From the NCBI GenBank assembly GCA_027946365.1, contig JAPEUQ010000005.1, forward strand, positions 2,418,001 to 2,482,000: a stretch of DNA of 64,000 bases, read 5' to 3'. Below are positions 34,029-44,489 of the stretch, piece by piece. How positions within the stretch are numbered: position 1 is the stretch's first letter; each line of letters starts with the position of its first letter. The stretch is from Kalmusia sp. IMI 367209. Lineage: Eukaryota > Ascomycota > Dothideomycetes > Pleosporales > Didymosphaeriaceae. The translations under genes were made by a program, and so were the position numbers. The notes under the pieces are model-generated. The model had not been told where the DNA came from, made no database searches, and saw nothing but the letters and a program-made list of their open reading frames with translations.

Positions 34029-34772
34029 GCCTCCCTGTGGGAAGGGCGTTTAGCTGTGGCCATAGCACATCTGAACGGAGGGCGGCAGGCTAAGAAGTGA
34101 GCTCAGCGGTGAATCATCAACGTACGTCGTCCTGTTACGCGAGTATATCTCTTAAACGTAGATGTAATTTTAGATCAACACATTATTCCTTTACGACGAC
34201 GATAGAGCAGGTGCCGGGTGGGTGTTATCATTCTAGGGGTTTTTGATGCAAAGAGGTATTCAGGTAATACGCGATACAGGAGTGAAATGAACGAAAGGAT
34301 GGATTCAACTCTGCGTGGGGTGAACCTGTAAGCTATCGGAGGTGGGGTCCGCGCGAATAAGACTAGGGACAAATTAGGAAAAACTTGTGCATGTCGCAAA
34401 GCCGCAATTGTAGGTCTGCAGGAGCATTGGGCTCTAGGGGCCAGCTGGACTGCAACATGTGGGCTGTCGACAAAGGTAGAAGAGTTACGCGGTATACTGA
34501 AACAGGGATCAAGACCTAGGGGCGGCAAGGTTCACTTTGACGATTGCGTAGCTACTAGCTGACTGTAGAGCGGGATCTATCGATGCCGAAATGCTGGTGG
34601 AATGGATATGCGGCCGATGTGAGACTGGGGGTAGGCTGAGGAGTGGATCTACAAGCGCTGGTAGGCCGGTAAGGCATGGTGTACGCGCGGTGCACACCAA
34701 CAGCTGACTTCGCAGGTACAGATAGTCCGGCCGATCAACGTCGGCTCTTGCTCACGATACCGATTCTCAGTA
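33654..34772. other. intergenic region with a (GT)20 microsatellite
   Basis: There is no supported gene. It contains the microsatellite at 33986-34025 and otherwise mixed-composition DNA. Confidence 0.5.
33986..34025. repeat. (GT)20 microsatellite
   Basis: An uninterrupted GT/TG dinucleotide run of about 40 bp lies 330 bp downstream of the PRCC-domain stop. A second run of nearly identical length occurs at 43871-43910. Confidence 0.95.
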
Positions 34773-37700
34773 GTGGAGCTATCTGCTCTTTCAGCCCCCG
34801 ATATGACATTACAAGACACAACAGGAGCTGAAGGGTACGGTCGACATGCGGCACACCAACAGCAACACCTTCCAGGAAAGGCAGGTAGTAGGGCTGCATA
34901 TCAGCAGCGGTGCAAGCATGAAGTCGCCGAAGGTCTGGAGAGGCTGAATGAACGTGGCATTTTTGCTGAAGTTTATTCCTTCAGGACCGGTCAGTACAGT
35001 CTACGGCTTGTTCCGACTGGTAAAAACATTGACAGTTTGGGATCGTTGCTGACTAGGATAGATTAACTCCAGCAGCACTGTCGAAAACCTGATCTAGGCT
35101 CTCGAAGTGGCGCCTTTGCATCCAATTATGTTGACTCCTTTCGCGAAAACTTATTGGATGTTACTCATGTATACAATTCCGAGAGGCCTTAGGTACTATA
35201 TCTGCAGATCAGCCCTACGGAACGAAGTCGTGATTCGATGATTTGAATTTGCGGCCCGTCCAACATGCAGCTTACACAGCATGCTGACGAATATTAAACG
35301 GTTTAGCTGAAATGCCTAGAATCAAAACAAATAGTATTCACTATGTACCTTGCAGGGCGATTCTCAGGTAGACATGGATAAGGTGTTCGAATGCCTAAAC
35401 GTATCGCATTCATTAATGATACGGATAGAGTCATTGAACGCCTTGCACGTAGATTGTACATGCGCGTCCGACTAAGCCATGCCCAAGAAGCTTTTCAGCA
35501 TTGGAAGAGTGTCTGAGAAAGCTACTAACGGTATCACTACTACAGTCAATGTATGATACCGATTCGGGCATTCGATTATTATAGCACAATACTTTTACAG
35601 AATGACTCAAAGATACGACCCCAATCTCTTACACTATTTGTCACTTCTACTAAAGCGTCAAACTATTTATTAGCTGCTTATGATATGCAGTATCAGACAA
35701 GAACCACATTAATTCGTATAATAGCCGCCGTAGTGAGAAAACGTGCGCTAGCAACAACAATATCGGGCTTATACGTTATAGTTGGAAGGTTCGAAAGCCG
35801 GGGCAAGTCTGACTACAACGCTTACAGGCATTTTGGGGGCCTCCACGTTATTGGAGAATTTTGGCTCTCGCCAAGCTTCATCACTGGTAAGTAAACTAGC
35901 GTCTCTTGTAGCATGGATCTTAACGCCCTCCTTTCTGATGACATGGATGCTATTAGAATGATCGGACTTCAAATATCGGGCTCCCACGTGGAGGACCTCG
36001 CATGCTATCGCAATCTCATCTGGAGCTAGAAAGGGTCCTACCGTAGAGAGGGATTATCTCGGTCGCATTGGGCGTGGTCGCTCAACATCGGCACAAGGAT
36101 GCCCACAAACCCTCTTGCTTCCTAGCTGGTACAAAGTAACATGGGTTTCACAGCCTATCATCCCGATCCGGAGACCCTCTCGCGATACTATCATCCTATT
36201 TCTGCAACCGCCTCACAAACTATGCAACACACATGCGATTCTGTGGGTTAGTCGTATTCCGCAGAGTCTAAAAGACTAACTATTCACTCAAGCCATATCT
36301 TAGGTGGTACAGGGCGTATGTACAGGCTTCTTGTGGCAGTGTGAACCCAGGGTGCAGGATCCATGTGCTTATTGACCATGCATATATGGTTTGGAATGAT
36401 GTCCGTGTGTTTCGTATACCTCGGAATCCTTCACCTTCGCGAAGAACCAGTCCAAGGCATATCTACCCTCTTCCTGACCGACAATAGGATGAACATGGGG
36501 TTTGCATTTCCTGTTGCACCAAAGCTATGGGCATCTCCAAAGAAACTTACTCCACTAACTCTGTTAGTATAAATTCGTGGCTAAGCGTTATTCCAGGACG
36601 CATCCCAGCATCCAACAACGCTATCACTTCAATCGACTTTTTTAAAGACTGCAATCTTTCCTACAGAAATCGAACTATCGACTTAATAGCCTGCCCTGAA
36701 ATCGATTGAGTAGCTCAAAAGACCTCGACCACCATGCCAGCGTAAGGATTTGAGGCCAATGTCGCATATTGCTTAGCCATTCTAATTATTGTTAGCGAGA
36801 ATGCCAAAACCCAACGTACTGTCTACTCTTCAAATAAAGGAACAAGCAGTATGTCTGCAAACCGATCCTACACATCAGGACCTCAATCTGCTGCTTCGAC
36901 CCAAATATCTCAGCAGTCAAGGTCTACATCCGGAAATTCTATCAGTTCTTGGTTAGAAAGTAAGGATGATCCGTGGTCAGAGTGTAATAGAAGACACGAA
37001 TGACCGGGCCGCGAATCTCGAGGTAGACCTAGCAACGTCTCGTTAATTCATGTGTACTACTAGATGTGCGCAACGGGTCACAGTGTTTGGGCTTTTAACG
37101 AAGATTTCTGTCCAGCCTCCTTTTCATACTTAATATTCTATTGCCCTCTTTTCCTCCCTTTTGCTAAACATGGGGGATCTAGAAGCAACTTTCGGCTACT
37201 GCACAGCTGCCTACTATGACCGCGAACTCGATGGAGCCAAACAAAACGTGCCAAGTGTCAGGGCACAAATTCAGCCATTTTGAGCTAAAAATCCACCATT
37301 GAGCCCAGGCGAGACCTGAAACCCTTAACGCGGAATTGAGCAGGTGGTACTGTCTCTCGAGGTTATAGTTAGTGCCATTTACAACCGTAGGAACGCATAG
37401 CAATACGAAAAGCAAAGAGGATTAAATTGGCATAACAGGCCACCAGTTCTCTTTCTTGAGCTGAATCCAAAACACTTGCTACAGTATGGGTTTGCATCGT
37501 TGCGCCGGATTGCATACGAAATGGCGCCACCCCCTAGACTCTTTGTCGATGCGTTCCTGGGCCCATTCTCTCCCAATGTTACAGGGTCTGTATCTTAGAT
37601 GCATAAATCCTGGCACGTGTCTCTTGCCAATTCCAGAATTGCTCGATTCTGTCCGGCAATGTCATTAGAGTGTTTTTTGCGAAGAATAAGAGGCCAATAC

Positions 37701-38291
37701 GCGTGGAAGGACAATATGTATATTTCAGTCTATCAATTGATAAGCAAGACTATACAGATAAAGAGCTGTAGAAATTAGAAACGCCATGGATATGTCTAGT
37801 GGTCATTGTGATCAGGTTTTCAAACAGTACACTAGAGTGCTCTAGAGATAGTCGGCCTACATCTTAGGTTTAGAACATACCGTGCGGCCCAAGATAGGCT
37901 GAAGGAGTGAGTAAGATGGGCGAACCAATCAGTGATGAATCTAACAGCAACTGCATCAAAGGAGGTGTAAGCTGGATATGAACCCATGTCGGTTACACAG
38001 CTGATCTTTTGAATTGATCAGATGCATACCAAGAACCCAAAAGAATAACTCTACGTATCACTCCTGGCCTCCCTCATACCTACGCAGCTTCTGAAATATT
38101 AAGGTCCCACATCCACACCACTCCGTTTGAGTACTGTCCGTATAGTTTCAAGCGGTCGTCAGACTGTACCTCCTCTACTCATATCATCTAAGAAGACATT
38201 GCTAAGAAACTTTGCCAACACTTGGCAACACGGTCCAGAAATGGCTTCCTCAATCACTTGAAAGTTGCATACCTATAAAGCTGGAAGCTAA
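34773..38291. other. gene-poor stretch, no intact gene
   Basis: Roughly 3.5 kb of moderately AT-rich DNA contain only short frames. The frames 34773-35066, 36363-36572 and a 51-codon Ser/Thr/Gln-rich frame starting at 36860 look somewhat protein-like but match no family I recognise and have no supporting splice structure. Long-decayed coding sequence is likelier than live genes. Confidence 0.4.
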
Positions 38292-38835
38292 ATGAAAGCT
38301 TACCGCAAGGGCAATAGCGGCTGCTATATATATTCACTGAACGAGGGGATTCCTGACGATCAGCCAGCCAAGTCGCCAAAGAACAGGGTCACCGATTCAG
38401 CATTATTACTCTTAACAGAATCGCGACTCGGCATACACGTGTGCCGAGACAGTACTATCTCATCAACTTGGCTTTGCAGCTTCGACTCCAAGATCTCGAA
38501 GGTGAGTGAATGGCGATATCCGAGAACGTACCCTATACAATGGCACCATGATCTACTGACTTCATTTCAGGATCTTTGGGTTATGCTTCCAGGTATTCCA
38601 ACTATTGACTGGGGTCAACCGTCTTCTAGCAGCTAGGAAATATTCGTCTCATCGACGGTTCGTGTTAAAGGATACTGACGCTAATCTTAAAAATAGTTAT
38701 ATGGCCTCCTAATATTCGCTAGTGATCCTCCATTTGCTGAAGAGTTTTCGATGCCGGTCTCGAGCAAAGATTGGGTGGATGTCTGTCGCGCTCATTTGCG
38801 TAAGCTTGATCAGCGCCCGAAGTCTTGGATGTAAG
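38292..38835 (+). pseudogene. remnant of a multi-exon gene with an in-frame TAG
   Basis: Two textbook-like introns can be drawn. At about 38501-38570 (aag|gtgagt...ctgac...tttcag) STWLCSFDSKISK is joined to DLWVMLPGIPTIDWG. At about 38660-38696 (acg|gttcgt...ctgac...aaatag) the same frame continues as LYGLLIFASDPPFAEEF and DWVDVCRAHLRKLDQRPKSW. Between them the frame is broken by TAG (position about 38634) after a Ser run. That is what a CAG codon becomes after one C-to-T change. The protein family is not recognised. The splice-like structure makes chance unlikely but does not exclude it. Confidence 0.4.
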
Positions 38836-39109
38836 AAGCGCCAAGCTAGAAATGAAACGTTATTTGATCGTTCTTAACGTCGACTTCATCCAATACTGCT
38901 ATAGCCATCGAGGCAGAACTTGTCTCTAGACGCTGCAGCTAGTTCTGAATACTGATTACCTCGGATAGACGATTCTCCGGTCCTCCACGCCTTTGCCAAA
39001 GAGCATTGGGTGAGAACGGAGGTAGATCGGCTGTGTTCAAAACACTCACGCGATAGCGTACGCAAGTGCGACTCACTTACCCGTCGCCGCGACTTTTTGT
39101 CTCTTCCCT

Positions 39110-39726
39110 CACAGACCAAATCTTAGAATATCAATCCACCCACCTAGTCACTTACCGTGGTCACAACTACAACCACAAGCCTGATCATAGCTCGAACCAA
39201 AGAGATCGGCATGAGCCATATTGTACGATACCTCTTGATCGACTCGATTCTCAAGGACGGCCACACCGATCCCTTAGAAGGCTAGATCTACGAGCTCACC
39301 AAGTAGAATCACGGGATTATGACGCCCTTACCATGCCATTCCGAGCGCCAATCCTCCTAGAGGGCTTCAAAGCCATGGCGGGCAACTACCCGACGTGCCC
39401 GCCCATCCTCGACGACACCTGCGCTATCCTAAATATGCTGCCTATCAAGGATGATACTACCATCGAAAGCAAGTTGCCATGTGAGCTGTTATTCGAAGCA
39501 GCGGGCGAGTGCGTTTTGGTGACGTGATTGGCGGGAGCACTCGGTGGTGTTGTTTGTGGTAACCTATGCTTGTATGGCATATCGGGATCTGAATGTCAGG
39601 AAGGGACTAGGTGTTGCGATGGGAAAGATGGAGATCAGAGCGGAGCATGTGAATATTGTGGCTGAATTGGCGGAGATGCTTCAGGGTGCCTTGAAGAGTA
39701 AGCTTTCAGATGACACAATTGCCTAA
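39110..39726 (+). pseudogene. coding remnant with several broken frames
   Basis: The frame reading ARTKEIGMSHIVRYLLIDSI continues as KDGHTDPLEG and then meets TAG codons. An overlapping frame gives MPFRAPILLEGFKAMAGNYP and PPILDDTCAILNMLPIKDD. After a further shift at about 39525 the frame reads WREHSVVLFVVTYACMAYRD, then VRKGLGVAMGKMEIRAEHV and on to a stop at 39726. Composition and continuity look coding, but no single frame is intact and I cannot name the family. Confidence 0.35.
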
Positions 39727-40097
39727 CATCGTCGCATTAGGTGTAAAGTCCCCGTTATTTAGTCGTACATCATTGCCGAAAGATTGTCTCCCGACACTCC
39801 TTAGATCAATAGCTTGTTCCATGGGTTTCATCGCGGAATTTTGACGAAAGCTTTTAATTTACTCCAAGCCATACACAAGGATCTGAGCACCGTAATATAG
39901 ATTTAATATATTAGGGAATCGATGAGTTTTGCACAGAAGAGTTGTTAAAAATTATTTGCGGTGCGATGAAATTGTAATGCGATGATTGGGCGTCAAAGCT
40001 TTGCGGAGTGGTGAAGTCATGGATCCGTGCACGGGAGCCGCGACTTGCGATTGAACTTTTTGGCGACAGCTCCATCACTCCACCCCCACACTTGCTA
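39727..40097. other. upstream region of CBP3
   Basis: These 370 bp of low complexity and AT-rich composition have no gene and probably contain the CBP3 promoter. Confidence 0.45.
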
Positions 40098-41167
40098 ATG
40101 GCGTCTAACTACACATGCAGAGCCTGTTCCAGGGCATTAACCAATTCATCTTCGCCCTTATATCAAGTAAGCTTTAGGGTGTGAAGATCTTATATGAAGG
40201 CCTCCTGACGATTGTAGGCCAGCCGTTCGCCGCGCAAAGCATCATCTCTGCACCGAGCGCAGGCGGCACGTAATCTTTCAACGACCGTACCGAGCTTATA
40301 CCATGCAACGCCACTCCTTTCAGCGGCCTTGCAACCAATTTCACAGCCCGCTGCGGCGAAGAAGTTGGACCCAAATCGTATACGTGCAGATACCGAAAGA
40401 AATGCAATGCGCGGGATCGCGGCAAAACTGCGTGAAAAAGCACCGTTGATGACGGAGACATATGTTGCATATGCGGCAACACAGTCATTGTTGAAGGAGT
40501 GTGCGCGACATGGCGAGTACACAATACCGCAGGCACTGGAGAAGGATGCAGAGATACCCCGGGATGAGACGGGAGCGCACTTAGGGGTAGCTGAGGGCTG
40601 GTGGTTCAAGGGTAAGAATTTGAGACCATACATTCTGCATGGATGCGATACTAACGCCTCGTAGAACTTGGTCTTGCACCAACTTTCATTCATTGGGCGC
40701 AAATCACCTTCATCCACATGTACTTGCTGCAGGTCCGTTTTCGCATGTTCCCTGAAACACACGCGCCCGTCTGGATCCAGCACCTTACCAATCATGCTTT
40801 CTACGCTGCCGAAGACCGCCTCGTTGTCTGGCACAAGCTGAACTCGAATTCGCTGCGACAGAAATATCTCAAGGACATCTTTTCACAATGGCGCGCCGTG
40901 CTACTATCGTATGATGAAGGCATAGTCAAGGGCGACGCAGTGCTGGCAGCCGCTCTGTGGAGAAACCTTTTCGGTGGCAGGGAGGACGTCGACTTCGAGA
41001 AGCTGGCGCAGATTGTAGGGTATATGAGGCGGGAGCTGCGGAGATTAGACATGGCAAGCGACGATGAAGTAGCGAACGGAAAGTGGATATTTTCTGGCGG
41101 TCCTGCCGAAGAAGAGAAGATAGTTCAGACGCAGAGCAGGCTGGCCGTAGATGCTTTCAGGGTTTGA
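40098..41167 (+). CDS. CBP3: Ubiquinol-cytochrome c reductase assembly chaperone, CBP3 family, 321 aa
   Basis: This mitochondrial inner-membrane/matrix protein, with its partner CBP6, binds the mitoribosome exit and newly made cytochrome b for complex III assembly. Introns at 40167-40217 and 40612-40664 give exons of 69, 394 and 503 nt (322 codons). The start is the ATG at 40098 (MASNYTCRACSRALTNS). The next 40 residues are rich in Ser, Arg and Ala without acids, as in a mitochondrial presequence. The core shows YAATQSLLKECARHGEYTIP, GVAEGWWFKELGLAPTFIHW and TFIHMYLLQVRFRMFPE, typical of the family. HLTNHAFYAAEDRLVVWHKL and WRAVLLSYDEGIVKGDAVLA follow. The length is normal. Confidence 0.93.
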
Positions 41168-41494
41168 GATGGGCTGGGTATTGGAGTCGAGCATGTGCGT
41201 TGTATGATAATGGGTGTCATTGCTTGTTGTACAAAATATTGCGCTATAGGCGCATAATACACTTTTTGGAACAGAATGGGCCCTTTGACTCGAAGTGAAG
41301 ATTCAACATGAAGCATTCAACCCGTTCCGGCGACTTGTAATCCCGTGTGGATTGTGGGGAACCGCGCCCATGGTTCCTGCATGAACCGCGTTCTTGGCGC
41401 GTGCTTGCCTTTATTGCGACGACCATAAGCAGCCATTGTCTTCCACCTCCATACCTCCACCTTCGTTCGATCACACCCGACATTTGGCACCACC
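41168..41494. promoter_or_regulatory. promoter region of the capping-enzyme gene
   Basis: These 327 bp lie between CBP3 and CEG1 with no gene. The last 100 bp are pyrimidine-rich (cttccacctccatacctcc), a common feature before fungal housekeeping start sites. Confidence 0.45.
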
Positions 41495-42831
41495 ATGGCC
41501 GCCGCACACCACATTTCATCTGCGCCCCCGCAGATCCCCGGCTACCAGCTCACCAACGAGGAATCTGCGCAGTTCAGGCACAATGTCGCGCAGACACTCG
41601 GCCGCGACAACCCCAAGTTTCCCGGCGCCCAGCCCGTCAGCTTCGCGCGCCAGCACCTTACTGAGCTGCAGCAACGCGAGTACTTCATGTGCGAGAAGAC
41701 CGATGGAATCCGGTGTCTGCTGTGGCTCCACTACAAAGACAATCCAAACTCGGACGGCGTCCTACCCATGACATTTCTCATCGACCGAAAGAACAATTAC
41801 TACGATGTCTCACCAGCAATCCGCATTCCATACCACCAAGCCCCGAACAATAGTGATGCTTTCCTTTACGACACGATATTGGACGGCGAGCTCGTTAATG
41901 ACCAGTATCCAGACGGGAGCAAGAAGCTGATCTTCTACGTCTTTGATTGCCTGGCCATTGATGGGGTGAATAAGACAGATAGGCCCCCTTGATAAGCGAT
42001 TGGGCATCATGAGAGTGCAGCTATTTCAACCGTGGCAGAAGTACTTGTTGCAACATAAGCTCAGTCCGCCGCTTGAGCCTTTCAAAGTCATGGAGAAAAC
42101 ACAACACTCGTCGTATCACATTGGCCATATGTTTGACACCATACTCCCGACTCTAAGGCACGGAAATGATGGGCTGATCTTCACATGCAAGTCTACAAGG
42201 TAAGCATGCTTCTATGCTAATTGAATACGCCTGCTAATCGACTGATTGTATAGATACCAGTTTGGAACTGACAACCACATCTTGAAGTGGAAGCCGCCCC
42301 ACGAAAACACCATAGATTTCAAGCTCCGCATTGGCGAGTTCCCCATGTTCGACCCCGAAGACGGTGAAGAAGGTCTCATCCCCGACTACGACGCCAAGCC
42401 GAACAGGTTCGAACTCCTCGTAAACCACGGGAAAAACCAATACCGGCCCTTCGCACATGACCTTTATGTAACAGATCAAGAATGGGAGATGCTGAAGGGC
42501 TTGAATCAGCGTCTAGACGGTCGAATCATCGAGTGCTTCCGCGACACCAATGGTCGATGGAGGTTCAAAAAGGACGACGACGGCACACCCCCGCTGGCGC
42601 GATGACAAGGCTGATGCCAACCACATCTCCACCGTGGACAGCGTGCTGGGCAGCATCGAAGACCCCGTCACCGAGCAGGATCTGCGCGCAGCTGAGGGCA
42701 CAATTGCGACAGCTGTCCGACAACTGCGTGCCGAGGAGGCTGCAAGGAGCCAGCCGCCTCCACCACCGCACGACATGGAACACGCGGCCAAGAAGCGCAG
42801 GCTGAACGAAATGAATGGATCGGAGCACTAG
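41495..42831 (+). CDS. CEG1: mRNA guanylyltransferase (capping enzyme alpha subunit), with two apparent frameshifts
   Basis: It transfers GMP from GTP to the 5' diphosphate end of nascent mRNA in the nucleus, bound to RNA polymerase II. Nucleotidyltransferase motifs are present in order: motif I CEKTDGIR with catalytic Lys68, motif III TILDGELVNDQ, motif IV NDGLIFTCKSTR, and motif V HILKWKPPHENTIDFKLR after the intron at 42200-42253. An OB-fold C-terminal part ends with ANHISTVDSVLGSIED. The frame breaks twice. At the C5 run 41984-41988 the frame ends in TGA-TAA, while LDKRLGIMR continues one base on. At the C5 run 42588-42592 WRDDKADANHI likewise requires one base less. The enzyme is essential, so errors of one extra C are the likeliest cause. 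A CCT-TGA-T context at the first site resembles +1 recoding sites and should be kept in mind. Confidence 0.93.
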
Positions 42832-43867
42832 AAGTGTGGATGTTTCAACTGTTTCCGCATATTGTGTGATGAATGCCTTATTGGCGCCCAGCAAGATCCT
42901 TTTGACCGATGCACGAAGTGTGGCTGTAGTCTCGCATGATGCTTTCATTCTCTTTCCTTCGCATGGTATCGTTTGGAAAGATGGTGGAAAACTTGGTTAT
43001 GGTATGGTGGCGTTTCGCGCTTGGCGCTGGTATGATACCCTTGGGAATGGTGTCGTTGCTTCTCACATTGCACCGTGCTGTTATCTCTAAACTTTGGATC
43101 GAATATCACTACATATCTCATACGCTTGCTTTTGATCTAGAGCCTCAAATGGCTGCCCCTGATAGTCCACGATATGCTCCTCAAACGAATGTGCGGCAGC
43201 TACGTATCGGATACATAGTATATCCTGTGGTGATTAGAGGCGTACACAATACGAACATGCCCACGTTTTCGGTAATATAGTGGTAATGAGGAGTTCAATT
43301 TCCGTTGCTAGCACACGACAGAGGGTATTCGCAGCGAAGTAGCGAGCATAGAAAATGGCTTGAGAAAAATGATCAGCTAGCTAGTTCTATGAGAGTAGAG
43401 ATAAGGTCGCTAGGGAGAAGATGAGTGGAATGAGTGTAGGAGTTTCTTGTAGATTGTGAGTCATTACACAGAAGACATGATGTAGTAGTTATCACAGCAA
43501 CGCGAGCACATTGAGCAAAGGCCACTTCGATATACATTCATCGAGTCCGCAAAGGACACAGAGAATAAATTGCCATTCTATCTAGTATATAAGAGACACA
43601 GTTCCTAGGTGTGAAAGAACATGTATTCCCCGGAAAAGTACCAAGCACCAAAACCCTGAAGCACAGATCCCCACTTTTGTTCTCCGAAGCCACCTTGAAC
43701 CCCTTCATCACCATCCCTCCAGCTATGTTCGTCCCCCTCTTCACACGGATGAGGCTACCGAATGGTAAGAAGCACGAAAAGATCCCAAAACACCACCTCC
43801 ATTCCGTTCCGCATTTAATCGAGCTAAACATTTCTGCTGTATGGCTCACTGTATCGCGTACATGACG

Positions 43868-43913
<46 letters not shown>

Positions 43914-44489
43914 AGACGTAAACGCAAAGCTACTCGACTTTCTATACCGTTGAGAAGTCGAGTTGCCGCCGAAGTAAGGTACAAGAAGATGAAGTGTATA
44001 ATCGATGCGCGCACAACGTCCAAAAGTCGAAGTGAGCATCGTACAGATCCAAACGGAAGCGAGTGTGATTGCATATCTGCCAGAGAGAAGATCGAACAGC
44101 CCAACCGACGGTGAAAAGGAAAGAAAAAACATGCAGGTCGTAAAATGGCGTGAGATGCAAGGTAAGGCCTGCTCCCCTCTCTCCGGCGAAGTGTAAATAA
44201 TGACGCAAGGAAATGATGTCGATATGCCGGCGTCGCCTATACCCGTGGAAGGTGCCTTATGCATCCAATACCGCCGAGGAAATATTGAGAGACAGGCCAG
44301 AGTGTACCTGAGCAAACATGTACAGAAGGTGAGTGTTGTAGCCCTCTACAACATCTTTTAGCCCGTGGTAACGCACATAGTAAGGCTCCCATGTCTAGGA
44401 CGTAGCTCCTAAAATCTCTCGTTTCTGAGTAGTGCACTTATCTCTGCAAATGGTCAGTTTCGATATTTGCTTTGTGCCTAGTTGAATGT
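42832..44489. other. intergenic region with a (TG)20 microsatellite
   Basis: About 1.66 kb between CEG1 and the 3' end of the Pumilio gene. There is no supported gene; several short frames occur on both strands with no domain. The microsatellite lies at 43871-43910. Confidence 0.5.
43871..43910. repeat. (TG)20 microsatellite
   Basis: An uninterrupted TG run of about 40 bp, matching the run at 33986-34025 in length and strand. Confidence 0.95.

Noticed and set aside
34773..35066. 97-codon plus-strand frame
   Set aside because: No recognised domain, no splice partners, and it lies in a stretch with other chance frames.
41985..41995. Programmed +1 frameshift as the only explanation in CEG1
   Set aside because: A second break in the same gene has no recoding context, so a shared sequencing cause is simpler; kept only as an alternative.
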